This document shows positions 25,471 through 33,456 of a DNA stretch of 64,000 nt, piece after piece. The DNA comes from Prevotellaceae bacterium UBA3627. Lineage in GTDB: Bacteria > Bacteroidota > Bacteroidia > Bacteroidales > Bacteroidaceae. Position 1 is the first letter of the stretch, and each line of letters begins with the position of its first letter. The DNA lies in NCBI GenBank assembly GCA_002373375.1, contig DFLE01000057.1, forward strand, positions 62,034 through 126,033, in the 5' to 3' direction. The notes beneath the pieces were generated by a model. It did no database searches and was not told the origin of the DNA. It saw nothing but the letters and a program-made list of their open reading frames with translations. A program made the translations under genes and the position numbers.

Positions 25471-26691
25471 ATGGACGCAACACACATACGCAAGGATTTC
25501 CCCATCCTGTCAAGGAAGATATATGACAAATACCCGCTGGTGTATCTTGACAACGGCGCCACCACGCAGAAACCTCTCTGTGTGCTCGACGCCATGCGCG
25601 AGGAATACCTCAACGTGAACGCCAACGTACACCGCGGCGTACACTACCTGTCGCAGCAGGCCACCGACCTGCACGAGGCGGCGCGTGAGCGTGTACGCTC
25701 GTTTATCAATGCCGCAAGCACAAGGGAGATAGTGTTCACACGCGGCACCACGGAGTCCATGAACCTTGTGGCATCAAGCTTCACTGAGGCTTACATGAAG
25801 GAGGGCGACGAGGTCATCATCTCAACCATGGAGCACCACTCCAACATAGTGCCGTGGCAGCTGCAAGCACAGCGCAAGGGCATTGTGGTGAAGGTGATAC
25901 CCATGAGCGATGACGGCATACTCGACCTTGAGGCATACGAGAAACTCTTCACTGACCGCACACGACTGGTGAGCGTGGCACACGTGAGCAACGTGCTGGG
26001 CACCGTAAACCCCGTAAAACAGATAATAGAGACAGCCCACAGCCACGGAGTGCCGTGCCTGGTGGACGGAGCACAGAGCACACCACACATGAGGATAGAC
26101 GTACAGGAGCTGGACTGCGACTTCTTCGCCTTCTCCGGTCACAAGATGTATGGTCCTACGGGTATCGGCGTGCTCTACGGCAAGGAGAAGTTTCTTGAGG
26201 AGATGCCACCATATCAGGGCGGCGGCGAGATGATAGGCACTGTGACGTTTGAACACACCACATGGGCAGACCTGCCGTTTAAGTTTGAGGCAGGCACCCC
26301 TGACTATGTGGCAACCCACGGACTGGCGCGCGCCATAGACTACATGGAGGCCATAGGCATGGACAACATAGAGGCTCATGAGCGCGAGCTGACACGCTAT
26401 GCGCTGGAGCAGATGCAGACCATACCTGGTATGCGCATATTCGGTCCTCTTGACCCTTCAAGACGCGACGCGGTAATATCTTTCCTCGTGGGCGACATAC
26501 ACCACCTGGACCTCGGCACACTGCTCGACCGCCTCGGCATAGCAGTGCGCACAGGACACCACTGCGCCGAACCGCTGATGCACCGCCTAGGCATACAGGG
26601 CACCGTGAGGGCATCGCTCGCACTATATAACACCAAGGAGGAGATAGACCAGCTCGTAAGCGGCATACGCCGCGTGAGCCAGATGTTCTGA
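25471..26691 (+). CDS. sufS: Cysteine desulfurase SufS
   Basis: PLP-dependent group II cysteine desulfurase that takes sulfur from cysteine for the SufBCD scaffold. The PLP-lysine motif is FFAFSGHKMYGPTGIGVLYG (about residue 211-230). THSH-type phosphate contacts appear early (FTRGTTESMNLVA, about 91). The catalytic cysteine loop is RTGHHCAEPLMHRLGI (about 353-368). The start was set at ATG 25471, giving 406 residues and MDATHIRKDFPIL. The frame could extend to a GTG at 25441, but that codon lies in a repeated leader element. No sufE or sufU is visible nearby. Confidence 0.95.
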   Translation: MDATHIRKDFPILSRKIYDKYPLVYLDNGATTQKPLCVLDAMREEYLNVNANVHRGVHYLSQQATDLHEAARERVRSFINAASTREIVFTRGTTESMNLVASSFTEAYMKEGDEVIISTMEHHSNIVPWQLQAQRKGIVVKVIPMSDDGILDLEAYEKLFTDRTRLVSVAHVSNVLGTVNPVKQIIETAHSHGVPCLVDGAQSTPHMRIDVQELDCDFFAFSGHKMYGPTGIGVLYGKEKFLEEMPPYQGGGEMIGTVTFEHTTWADLPFKFEAGTPDYVATHGLARAIDYMEAIGMDNIEAHERELTRYALEQMQTIPGMRIFGPLDPSRRDAVISFLVGDIHHLDLGTLLDRLGIAVRTGHHCAEPLMHRLGIQGTVRASLALYNTKEEIDQLVSGIRRVSQMF

Positions 26692-26709
26692 TAAGGAGTA
26701 ACTACGCTG

Positions 26710-27276
26710 ATGACTCTTCACACCACATACTTCGGACCAGTGGAGTGGTATGCCGACCTGCTGCACCACGCTGACGACATAACGATAGACGGCGGGGAGC
26801 GATATGTAAAACAGACCACACGCAACCACTGCCTCATAGCAACCGCATCGGGTACGCAGAAGCTGACCGTGCCGGTGACTGCTGCCAACGGTATGCTGAC
26901 GAAAGACGTGCGCATAAGCGACCACGGCAACTGGCGACATCTGCACTGGCAGGCTCTGTGCTCAGCCTACGGGCAGTCGCCGTTCTTTGACTATTACGCT
27001 GATGACATCCGTCCGTTCTATGAGAGGCAATGGGATTTCCTCATTGACTACAACAACGCCATAACAGAGAAGATGAGAGAACTCACCGGCATCAGCGACT
27101 ACCTTCGTAACCATAAAAAAAATAGTGACTATAATAACTATAGTCACTATAACCTACAACAATACTATCAGACCTTCCAGAGACGCAACGGATTCATACC
27201 GGGCCTCTCTGTTCTTGACCTCTTATTTAATATGGGTTCCGAGAGTATCCTTTATCTCATTAAGTATAAGCACTAA
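26710..27276 (+). CDS. WbqC family protein
   Basis: A 188-residue protein of the WbqC-like family, found in polysaccharide loci and elsewhere; the activity is unproven. The family blocks are present: TYFGPVEWYADLLHH (N-terminus), YVKQTTRNHCLIATASGTQKLTVPV (quoted in part: YVKQTTRNHCLIA, about 34) and HLHWQALCSAYGQSPFFDYY (about 78). Around residues 138-150 the chain reads SDYNNYSHYN, encoded by a run of ACTATA repeats like those flanking dgt, so a short repeat seems to have entered the coding region. It lies 18 nt after sufS. Its 3' end overlaps the convergent dusB gene by 54 nt. Confidence 0.85.
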   Translation: MTLHTTYFGPVEWYADLLHHADDITIDGGERYVKQTTRNHCLIATASGTQKLTVPVTAANGMLTKDVRISDHGNWRHLHWQALCSAYGQSPFFDYYADDIRPFYERQWDFLIDYNNAITEKMRELTGISDYLRNHKKNSDYNNYSHYNLQQYYQTFQRRNGFIPGLSVLDLLFNMGSESILYLIKYKH

Positions 27277-28236
27277 CTCTTTTGCCGTGTCGGCGCGCAG
27301 CATACGTATGCGCGTAGGCCTGAAGTCGGGTATTCCCTTGAATATGGGAGTGGCCGCCAGGTGTCTTCTTGTGTGAAGTATGGCCTTGCGCTCATCGCCT
27401 ATGAGGTCGATGTTTATGTTGAGCAGCTCTATGAGTATGTCTATCTTCTCGGCAGGGGTAAGGCTCTGTGTAGCCTCGCGCGAGAATATCCACGGCTGAC
27501 CAAAGGTGGCGCGGCCTATCATCACCGCGTCAACGCCGTATTGCTGAAACGCCTCGTCGGCCTCCTCTATGCTCTTTATGTCGCCATTACCTATTACGGG
27601 GATGGTTACGCGCGGATTGCGCTTCACACCGCCTATCAGTGTCCAGTCGGCGTCGCCGGTGTACATCTGTGAGCGAGTGCGCCCGTGTATGGTCAATGCC
27701 TGAGCGCCACACTCCTGCAGGCGCTCTGCAAGGTCGCGTCCCTGCCATCCACCTACGGGTGTGTACTCCTCTGACAGTGTGTCGCCAAACACGAGGTTGC
27801 CGGCGTCCCATCCCAGACGTGTCTTTACCGTCACGGGAGTGGCAACGGCCTTCGCCACTGCCTCTGTCATCTCAAGCATCAGCGGTATGTTACGCAGCAT
27901 ACCGGCACCCGCACCCTTGCCTGCCACTTTCTTCACTGGGCAGCCGAAGTTAAGGTCTATAACGTCGGGCGATGCCTCAGCCTCAACGATGCGCGCTGCC
28001 TCAACAACGGCATCCACCGTACGGCCGTATATCTGTATTCCCACAGGACGCTCGTCATCACTGATGGTGAGCTTGCGCACCGTGTCTTTCACGTTTCTTA
28101 CCAGTGCCTCGGCCGCCACAAACTCACTGTACACCATGGCAGCGCCGAAGCGCTTGCACAACCGGCGGAAACCTATGTCGGTGACATCCTCCATGGGAGC
28201 CAGGAATAATGGTCTGTCTGTCTTTATGATATTCAT
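27223..28236 (-). CDS. dusB: tRNA-dihydrouridine synthase (DusB-like)
   Basis: FMN-dependent enzyme that reduces uridines in the tRNA D-loop. FLAPMEDVTDIGFR (about residue 11) is the N-terminal flavin-binding block. NFGCPVKKVAGKGAGAGML (about 98-116) holds the catalytic cysteine. Then come TVKTRLGWD (about 140), ALTIHGRTRSQMYTGDADW (about 187), and VIGNGDIKSIEEA and GRATFGQPWIF (about 217-250). The length of 337 residues fits the DusB group. The gene follows the ECF sigma gene by 36 nt, and its 3' end overlaps wbqC on the other strand. Confidence 0.93.
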   Translation of the reverse strand: MNIIKTDRPLFLAPMEDVTDIGFRRLCKRFGAAMVYSEFVAAEALVRNVKDTVRKLTISDDERPVGIQIYGRTVDAVVEAARIVEAEASPDVIDLNFGCPVKKVAGKGAGAGMLRNIPLMLEMTEAVAKAVATPVTVKTRLGWDAGNLVFGDTLSEEYTPVGGWQGRDLAERLQECGAQALTIHGRTRSQMYTGDADWTLIGGVKRNPRVTIPVIGNGDIKSIEEADEAFQQYGVDAVMIGRATFGQPWIFSREATQSLTPAEKIDILIELLNINIDLIGDERKAILHTRRHLAATPIFKGIPDFRPTRIRMLRADTAKELVLILNEIKDTLGTHIK

Positions 28237-28272
28237 ATATTGTTTCTTTGGGATTTGAGAAGGGCTGAAGGA

Positions 28273-28761
28273 TTACACCATACCGCTGTCGGCCTGCAGG
28301 CGCACCTTGATAAACTGACGCGCACGGTGTATGCTCACCTTCACCTGTTCCTCGCTGAGTCCTGTTATGTCAGCTATCTCACGGTAGGTGTGGCCGTCAA
28401 AGTCACGCAGGTGCATACATGTACGCTGCTTCTCCGGCAACTGCTGCATCAGTTGTCTCACGATGTCAATGCGCTCGTCGGCCTCCAGTTCGTCATGCGT
28501 ATTGACGGCAGGTGGAGTGATGTCCTCCAGTGACTCCGTCTGGTTTACCCTCATTCGACTGCGGTCCAGCGCCAGGTTACGCGTCATACGCAGGGCATAC
28601 GCCTCTATATTGTCTATGCCGTCAAGGCGCTCACGCATCTGCCACAACCTTATCACCACATCTTGCACTACGTCCTCTGCCTCCTGACTGTTGAGCGTTA
28701 TCCTCAGCGCCAGGCGGTACATCTCATTCTTGAGTGGTAATATGGTGTGGACTATGTCCAA
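28273..28761 (-). CDS. ECF-type RNA polymerase sigma factor
   Basis: A 162-residue sigma-70 family protein with region 2 (EAEDVVQDVVIRLWQ, about 27-41) and region 4 (LPEKQRTCMHLRDFDGHTY then SEEQVKVSIHRARQFI, about 108-150). There is no region 3, as is usual for ECF sigmas. The frame starts at a TTG (28761), preceded directly by an in-frame stop. The N-terminus has only a few residues before the typical HTILPLKNEMYRLA. No anti-sigma gene is adjacent. dusB follows 36 nt downstream. Confidence 0.85.
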   Translation of the reverse strand: MDIVHTILPLKNEMYRLALRITLNSQEAEDVVQDVVIRLWQMRERLDGIDNIEAYALRMTRNLALDRSRMRVNQTESLEDITPPAVNTHDELEADERIDIVRQLMQQLPEKQRTCMHLRDFDGHTYREIADITGLSEEQVKVSIHRARQFIKVRLQADSGMV

Positions 28762-28778
28762 TTAGTTATGAGTTAGAG

Positions 28779-28812
28779 ACCCACCCCACCCCTCCCTGTG
28801 AGGGAGGGAGCA
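28779..28812. repeat. GC-rich palindromic repeat, copy 4
   Basis: CCCACCCC then CCCTCCCTGTGAGGGAGGGA, a variant with TGTG in the loop instead of CG. It lies just upstream of the ECF sigma gene. Confidence 0.75.
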
Positions 28813-28843
28813 TGAGATATGGGGAAAGGGGGTTAATTATTAA

Positions 28844-29653
28844 TTATGAATTAACAATGGCTGTCCCGTGCTCACCGTCTATCTGCGTGGCGAGGGTTAT
28901 CACCACCTTGCTCACGCCCTTGTCCACGGCCTGCAGTGCATTCTCTATCTTTGGCATCATGCCTCCCGATATCACACCGTCGTTTACATACTGCTCATAG
29001 CTCTGCCTGTTGATGACAGGTATCACGCTGTCGTCATCGTCAGGATTCATCAGCACACCCTTCTTCTCAAAAGAATAGATGAGCGTCACGTCATAGAGCG
29101 ATGCCAGTGCCACAGCCACGGTTGACGCCATAGTGTCGGCGTTGGTATTGAGTATGTTGCCCTCGCCGTCGTGTGTCAGCGGTGCTATGACAGGTATCAC
29201 GCCTGCCTCTATCAGATGACTCAGAGCGGCACCGTCAGCCTTCACAGGGTCGCCCACGAAACCGAAGTCCACCTCCTGCTCCGTACCGTCGTCCATGCGC
29301 ACCTTCTTGGGTGCCCTGCGCTTAGAGCGTATCACGTCCATGTCGGCACCGGTGAGGCCCATGGCATTCTGTCCGGCAGCCTGTAACTGTGCCACGATGT
29401 TCTTGTTTACCAGTCCGCCATACACCATCGTAACGACAGAGAGCATATCAGCGTCGGTGATACGGCGGCCGCCCACCATCTTTGTCTCTATGCCCAGAGC
29501 GGCGGCTACCTTCGTGGCGCGGCGGCCACCACCGTGCACCAACAGTTTTGCGCCATCTATGGCAGAGAAATTCTCAATCAATGCGGAGAGCTGCGCCTCG
29601 TCTTCCACAACGGCGCCGCCCACTTTTACTATAGTCAGTTTCTTCATAATCAT
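28844..29653 (-). CDS. argB: Acetylglutamate kinase
   Basis: Second enzyme of arginine synthesis: phosphorylates N-acetylglutamate (possibly N-succinylglutamate in Bacteroidetes). KVGGAVVED (about 8) and LLVHGGGRRATKVA (about 36) are the amino-acid-kinase phosphate and substrate blocks. GLTGADMDVIRSKRR (about 99) and ILNTNADTMASTVA (about 166) follow. The C-terminal DGVISGGMMPKIENAL holds the late Lys. Of 269 residues, M1 or the second Met two codons later may be the start. It has its own promoter box (TAACTTTG, complement 29669-29676). A probable argE lies elsewhere in the window (48986). Confidence 0.93.
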   Translation of the reverse strand: MIMKKLTIVKVGGAVVEDEAQLSALIENFSAIDGAKLLVHGGGRRATKVAAALGIETKMVGGRRITDADMLSVVTMVYGGLVNKNIVAQLQAAGQNAMGLTGADMDVIRSKRRAPKKVRMDDGTEQEVDFGFVGDPVKADGAALSHLIEAGVIPVIAPLTHDGEGNILNTNADTMASTVAVALASLYDVTLIYSFEKKGVLMNPDDDDSVIPVINRQSYEQYVNDGVISGGMMPKIENALQAVDKGVSKVVITLATQIDGEHGTAIVNS

Positions 29654-29668
29654 TACACCTTATTCATT

Positions 29669-29676
29669 CAAAGTTA
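29669..29676 (-). promoter_or_regulatory. -7 box of argB
   Basis: TAACTTTG on the minus strand, 15 nt upstream of the argB start, so the leader is very short. Confidence 0.6.
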
Positions 29677-29803
29677 CGCTTATTACTTGACATATGCAAG
29701 ATATCCGATATCAAATTCAGCTCTTTTTATGAAAACACCCAGTATTCCATAAACACTATGCTTTATTAATAACGAATATACATTTGATGACTATTTATAA
29801 AAA

Positions 29804-30115
29804 TCATTTTGTTTGCCTAACCTGACTCCTTGGTTCACGGCGAGTATCCCAAAAAGCCACAATGCAAAGCGTGTCACCCTTTACATAATAAACAATCTTG
29901 TTTAGCCTACGAACAATAATGCTACGATATGTCTGCTTACGATGAACGAAGAGTGGGTCTATTTTACCCATCGCAGGCATCTTGGCTACAGAAAGTACCG
30001 TCTGCTCCACCTCGTTGTTAAACTCTTCGCATACCCGTTCTCCGAAAGTGCGGAGAATGTATGTTTCCACTTGATGCAGTTGCTCTACAGCTCGTTTATG
30101 CCAGTATATTTTCAT
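29804..30115 (-). CDS. ParE/RelE-family toxin
   Basis: A 103-residue protein with the ParE/RelE toxin fold: YWHKRAVEQLHQVETYIL at the N-terminus, KMPAMGKIDP in the middle and YRSIIVRRLNKIVYYVKGD followed by ILR-type strands ending in FWDTRREP. The R-R-x-x-K-I-V-Y-Y strand and the late D-T-R-R-x-P motif are typical of ParE-type toxins, which usually act on gyrase, whereas RelE proteins cleave mRNA. The target here is not shown. The gene overlaps its antitoxin by 4 nt (ATGA). Confidence 0.85.
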   Translation of the reverse strand: MKIYWHKRAVEQLHQVETYILRTFGERVCEEFNNEVEQTVLSVAKMPAMGKIDPLFVHRKQTYRSIIVRRLNKIVYYVKGDTLCIVAFWDTRREPRSQVRQTK

Positions 30116-30399
30116 ACAGCCAATGTTTCCTTGTGCCTAAACACTTCATCTTGCATCAAATAGTCACCAGCCTCAAATGCTGCCTCTGCCTCATCAAGCA
30201 TAGCATCAATTTCTTCCATAGTATAGGGACGGAGGGAGTATTCTTCTTCATCCGTTTCTGCTGTATTGCGAGTTTCCAGTTTCACACTCTCTGCCAATAT
30301 TGCTATCAGTTGCAATTTCTGACTATTATCCATGTCCTTTACCATATCCATATAGTAACTCATGGGATGCGTCTGTCGTTGTCTAACTGTCATTGCCAT
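30112..30399 (-). CDS. Antitoxin of the ParE-type pair
   Basis: A 95-residue acidic protein upstream of, and overlapping, the toxin gene. The N-terminal part (MSYYMDMVKDMDNSQKLQLI) is helical. The C-terminal part is acidic (PYTMEEIDAMLDEAEAAFEAG) and would wrap the toxin. It has no obvious DNA-binding fold of the RHH or HTH type, so autoregulation may work differently. A promoter box (TAATTTTG, complement 30459-30466) lies about 60 nt upstream. Confidence 0.8.
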   Translation of the reverse strand: MAMTVRQRQTHPMSYYMDMVKDMDNSQKLQLIAILAESVKLETRNTAETDEEEYSLRPYTMEEIDAMLDEAEAAFEAGDYLMQDEVFRHKETLAV

Positions 30400-30458
30400 A
30401 ATTCTCTATTTTAACTTACCGAATAACAAGAAATCATTACTAACATAGTAGCTGAATA

Positions 30459-30466
30459 CAAAATTA
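30459..30466 (-). promoter_or_regulatory. -7 box of the toxin-antitoxin operon
   Basis: TAATTTTG on the minus strand, 60 nt upstream of the antitoxin ATG. Confidence 0.55.
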
Positions 30467-30571
30467 CAACATTTAGTTTGAAAATAAAAACAAATAACTA
30501 ACAAAAACTTTTTTCAAGACAATATATAAAGGGGAATTTTGTGTAATATTGTCGTAATTCCTAATCATTCA

Positions 30572-30603
30572 TTTGGTCGTATCTTATTTTTTTAGTAACT
30601 TTG
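30572..30603 (+). promoter_or_regulatory. Promoter of the pectate lyase gene
   Basis: TTTG (30572-30575), 20-nt spacer, TAACTTTG (30596-30603). A full consensus match, unlike the two giant surface proteins in this window. Confidence 0.75.
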
Positions 30604-30658
30604 GCTGCGCCAAAGGTGTTGGCGTTTGCGTAAAAAATATAACTATAAATCAATCTAT

Positions 30659-33358
30659 ATGAAACAAAAAGAAATCCTAATGTCATGCCTTCTCGCTGCC
30701 TGTGCCATGCAGGTCGGCGCACAGAAGATTGACTTCAACCTGAACGGCAAACAGAGCCAAAGCCTTGCCGACGGTTACGTGAACTGGTCGCCAGGTCGTG
30801 TGAAGACTGCCTCACAATCCTTCAAGACCGCTATCGACTCTACCATTACTGTGGCCATCAGCACAGCAGATGGAGTATGGAGCAACGGCGTGCGCGACAA
30901 CTGGAACAGAAACCTCGTAACCCAGAAAGACAAGCTGATATACGACGGTATATACTCCTGCTACATTGACGCAAACAACGATTGGACCACAAGCACTACA
31001 GAGGCACAGGGCATCAAAATCACTATCAGTGGTTTGGAGGAAGGCAGCCATACTCTGTGTGCATACCACAACAACAGCGACAACATAGAAATGCCACCGC
31101 TCAAGATACTTGTGAACGACAAAGTAGTGCTTGAGAACGTGGCACAGACAGCGCAGGCTGCATCACAGGCTGAGTGCGGCATGTCATACATAACATTCAA
31201 TGCCACGAAGGGACAGGACGTGGTGGTAGAGTATATCTCCGTGCCAGCCACTGGCGCGACATACCAGACTACACAGGTGGGCATCAATGCCCTCATCTTC
31301 GACCGTCCTAACCCGAAGACTACGGCGTCAGACCCTTCGCCAGTCAGCACGTCAATGCACGTTGACTGCGACGAGACCGGCACTGCCGTCCTTTCATGGA
31401 CTCCTGCATCCCTCGCTGTGAAGCACCGCGTGTATATCGGTACATCAGAGAGTGACATGCAGTTGGCTGACGAGGTTACCAACGCCACGTTCACCACAGG
31501 CAAGCTCTCCACCCACGAGACCTACTACTGGCGCGTGGATGAGGTGGATGCCAACAACAACGTCTATATAGGCGACACATGGAGCTTCCGCCCACGCCGA
31601 CTGGCTTTCCCTGGGGCTGAGGGCTACGGACGCTTCGCACAGGGCGGTCGCGACGGTGTGGTATATCACGTTACCAACCTCAGCAACGACCATACCCCCG
31701 GCTCACTGATTTATGGTCTTGCAGACATGGAAGGTCCACGTACCATAGTATTCGATGTCAGCGGACTTATCGTCATGGACTTTGAGGCAGAGTTTGCAAA
31801 GCCTTATGTCACCATCGCCGCACAGACAGCACCGGGCAAGGGCATCTGCCTGAAGCATTCTAACCTCAACATCGGCTCAGAGAGCGTCGTTCAGTTCCTC
31901 AGGGCTAAGCGAGGCTACGGCGATACAGGCAACGCCATGGGTGCTGCCGGTGCCGACAACACCATCATCGACCACACAACAATGGCATGGGGAACAGACG
32001 AGACCTTCTCTTCACGCGGTGCGAAGAACCTTACCTTCCAATACTCTATGATTGCCGAGGCACTGGGTATTGCCGACCACAAGAACTACCCTGCCGGCAC
32101 CAACCACGGCTATGCTGCCACCATTGACGGCAACGTGGGCACATACAGCCATAACCTGCTCGTGAACTGCGAGGGCCGTAACTGGTCTATGGGTGGCGGC
32201 ATGGACGGCAACAACATGCCTATAGGTCAGATGGATATCTTCAACAACGTATGTTACAACTGGTACAAGCGTACCACCGACGGCGGCTGCCATGCAGTGA
32301 ACTTCGTGAACAACTACTACAAGATGGGCGCTGACACCCAGCTGAAGTTTCTCTTCTCTCAGGACTATGAGCTGCCTAACCACAATGGCGTATGGCAGGC
32401 ATACATCTCAGGCAATATCCGCGAGAACAAGGACCACACTCTCACTACCGATGCCCTGAACGAAACATACCGCTATACGCTGAAGAACTCAGAGGTAATA
32501 GACCCTAACACCCGCACTGACGAACTGGGCTACAAGACCTTCGTTGATAAGCCTTTCTTCCCTTCATACGCTACGATACACTCTGCCAAGGAGGCGTTTA
32601 AGATTGTAACATCTACGGCAGGTGCCATACGTCCTATGCGCGACGACCAGCACGTACGCGTGGTTCGCGAGACCGTTGACGGAACATACACCTACGTGGG
32701 CAGCCGCTCTGGCATCAAGGGTGAGATAGACCATGAGAACGACATCGTGACAGATGAATACACCGGCTTTGAGATATGGCCGGAGGAGAGCCGCGCTGCC
32801 GACTTCGACACTGACCAGGACGGTATGCCAAACTGGTATGAGGAGCTGACAGGCTCAAACCCTGACAATGCAGACAACAACGAGGTGATGAGCGACGACT
32901 ACACACGTCTGGAGCACTACCTTGACTTCATGGCTCATCCATACGTTATGTTAGCTCCCGGCACATCAGTGACATTCAACACCGCACCTGAGTTCCGCGG
33001 CTTTACCAAGAGCCCTGCATACAGCATCAGCTCAAAGAGCGGCAACTTCTCTGCTGAGATAACAGACAGCATCATAACCATCACCGCTGGTAGCGATGCA
33101 GAGCTTGGCTCTATAGAGATGACAGTGACCGACGCCGACAACCACACCTTCACACAGACTCTCGGCGTAGCTGTCACAGGCAAGGCCGACGCCATAAAGT
33201 GCATACGTCCGGTGAACGAGGAGGCAGACATACTGAAGCGTGAGTTCTTCACCCTTGACGGCAAGCAGGTAACCACACTCAAGACCTCTGAGATATATGT
33301 GATGAAAGATACACTGACCAACGGTCAGAAGCAGACAGCAAAGATTATGGCTCAATAG
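30659..33358 (+). CDS. Secreted pectate lyase-like protein (PL1 type)
   Basis: A 899-residue secreted protein. Signal peptide about 1-21 (ILMSCLLAACAMQVGAQ, Q at +1). Residues about 25-215 form a carbohydrate-binding-like beta domain. A fibronectin-III-like domain covers about 227-312 (AVLSWTPASLAVKHRVYIG ... YYWRVDEVD). The lyase beta-helix begins at about 315 with AFPGAEGYGRFAQGGRDG and continues through GPRTIVFDVSGLIVMD and IDHTTMAWGTDETFS, matching family PL1 pectate lyases. A thrombospondin-3-like calcium site, DFDTDQDGMPNWYEE, is at about 715. The C-terminus resembles a sorting tail (FFTLDGKQVTTLKTSEIYVM). It would cut pectin-type polysaccharides outside the cell. No SusC/SusD or other PUL genes are nearby. 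The ATG at 30659 was chosen over an upstream TTG because the signal peptide starts there. Confidence 0.85.
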   Translation: MKQKEILMSCLLAACAMQVGAQKIDFNLNGKQSQSLADGYVNWSPGRVKTASQSFKTAIDSTITVAISTADGVWSNGVRDNWNRNLVTQKDKLIYDGIYSCYIDANNDWTTSTTEAQGIKITISGLEEGSHTLCAYHNNSDNIEMPPLKILVNDKVVLENVAQTAQAASQAECGMSYITFNATKGQDVVVEYISVPATGATYQTTQVGINALIFDRPNPKTTASDPSPVSTSMHVDCDETGTAVLSWTPASLAVKHRVYIGTSESDMQLADEVTNATFTTGKLSTHETYYWRVDEVDANNNVYIGDTWSFRPRRLAFPGAEGYGRFAQGGRDGVVYHVTNLSNDHTPGSLIYGLADMEGPRTIVFDVSGLIVMDFEAEFAKPYVTIAAQTAPGKGICLKHSNLNIGSESVVQFLRAKRGYGDTGNAMGAAGADNTIIDHTTMAWGTDETFSSRGAKNLTFQYSMIAEALGIADHKNYPAGTNHGYAATIDGNVGTYSHNLLVNCEGRNWSMGGGMDGNNMPIGQMDIFNNVCYNWYKRTTDGGCHAVNFVNNYYKMGADTQLKFLFSQDYELPNHNGVWQAYISGNIRENKDHTLTTDALNETYRYTLKNSEVIDPNTRTDELGYKTFVDKPFFPSYATIHSAKEAFKIVTSTAGAIRPMRDDQHVRVVRETVDGTYTYVGSRSGIKGEIDHENDIVTDEYTGFEIWPEESRAADFDTDQDGMPNWYEELTGSNPDNADNNEVMSDDYTRLEHYLDFMAHPYVMLAPGTSVTFNTAPEFRGFTKSPAYSISSKSGNFSAEITDSIITITAGSDAELGSIEMTVTDADNHTFTQTLGVAVTGKADAIKCIRPVNEEADILKREFFTLDGKQVTTLKTSEIYVMKDTLTNGQKQTAKIMAQ

Positions 33359-33383
33359 ACCTCTGTCTTTGACAGATAAAGAA

Positions 33384-33419
33384 ATGCCCCTTGTAATGAA
33401 CGCTCATTACAAGGGGCAT
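33384..33419. terminator. Bidirectional terminator
   Basis: A perfect 16-bp stem, ATGCCCCTTGTAATGA / TCATTACAAGGGGCAT, with a 4-nt loop, between the convergent pectate lyase and porin genes. Confidence 0.85.
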
Positions 33420-33456
33420 AATTAATATAGGAGTATTATTAACTAAACAATGTTTC

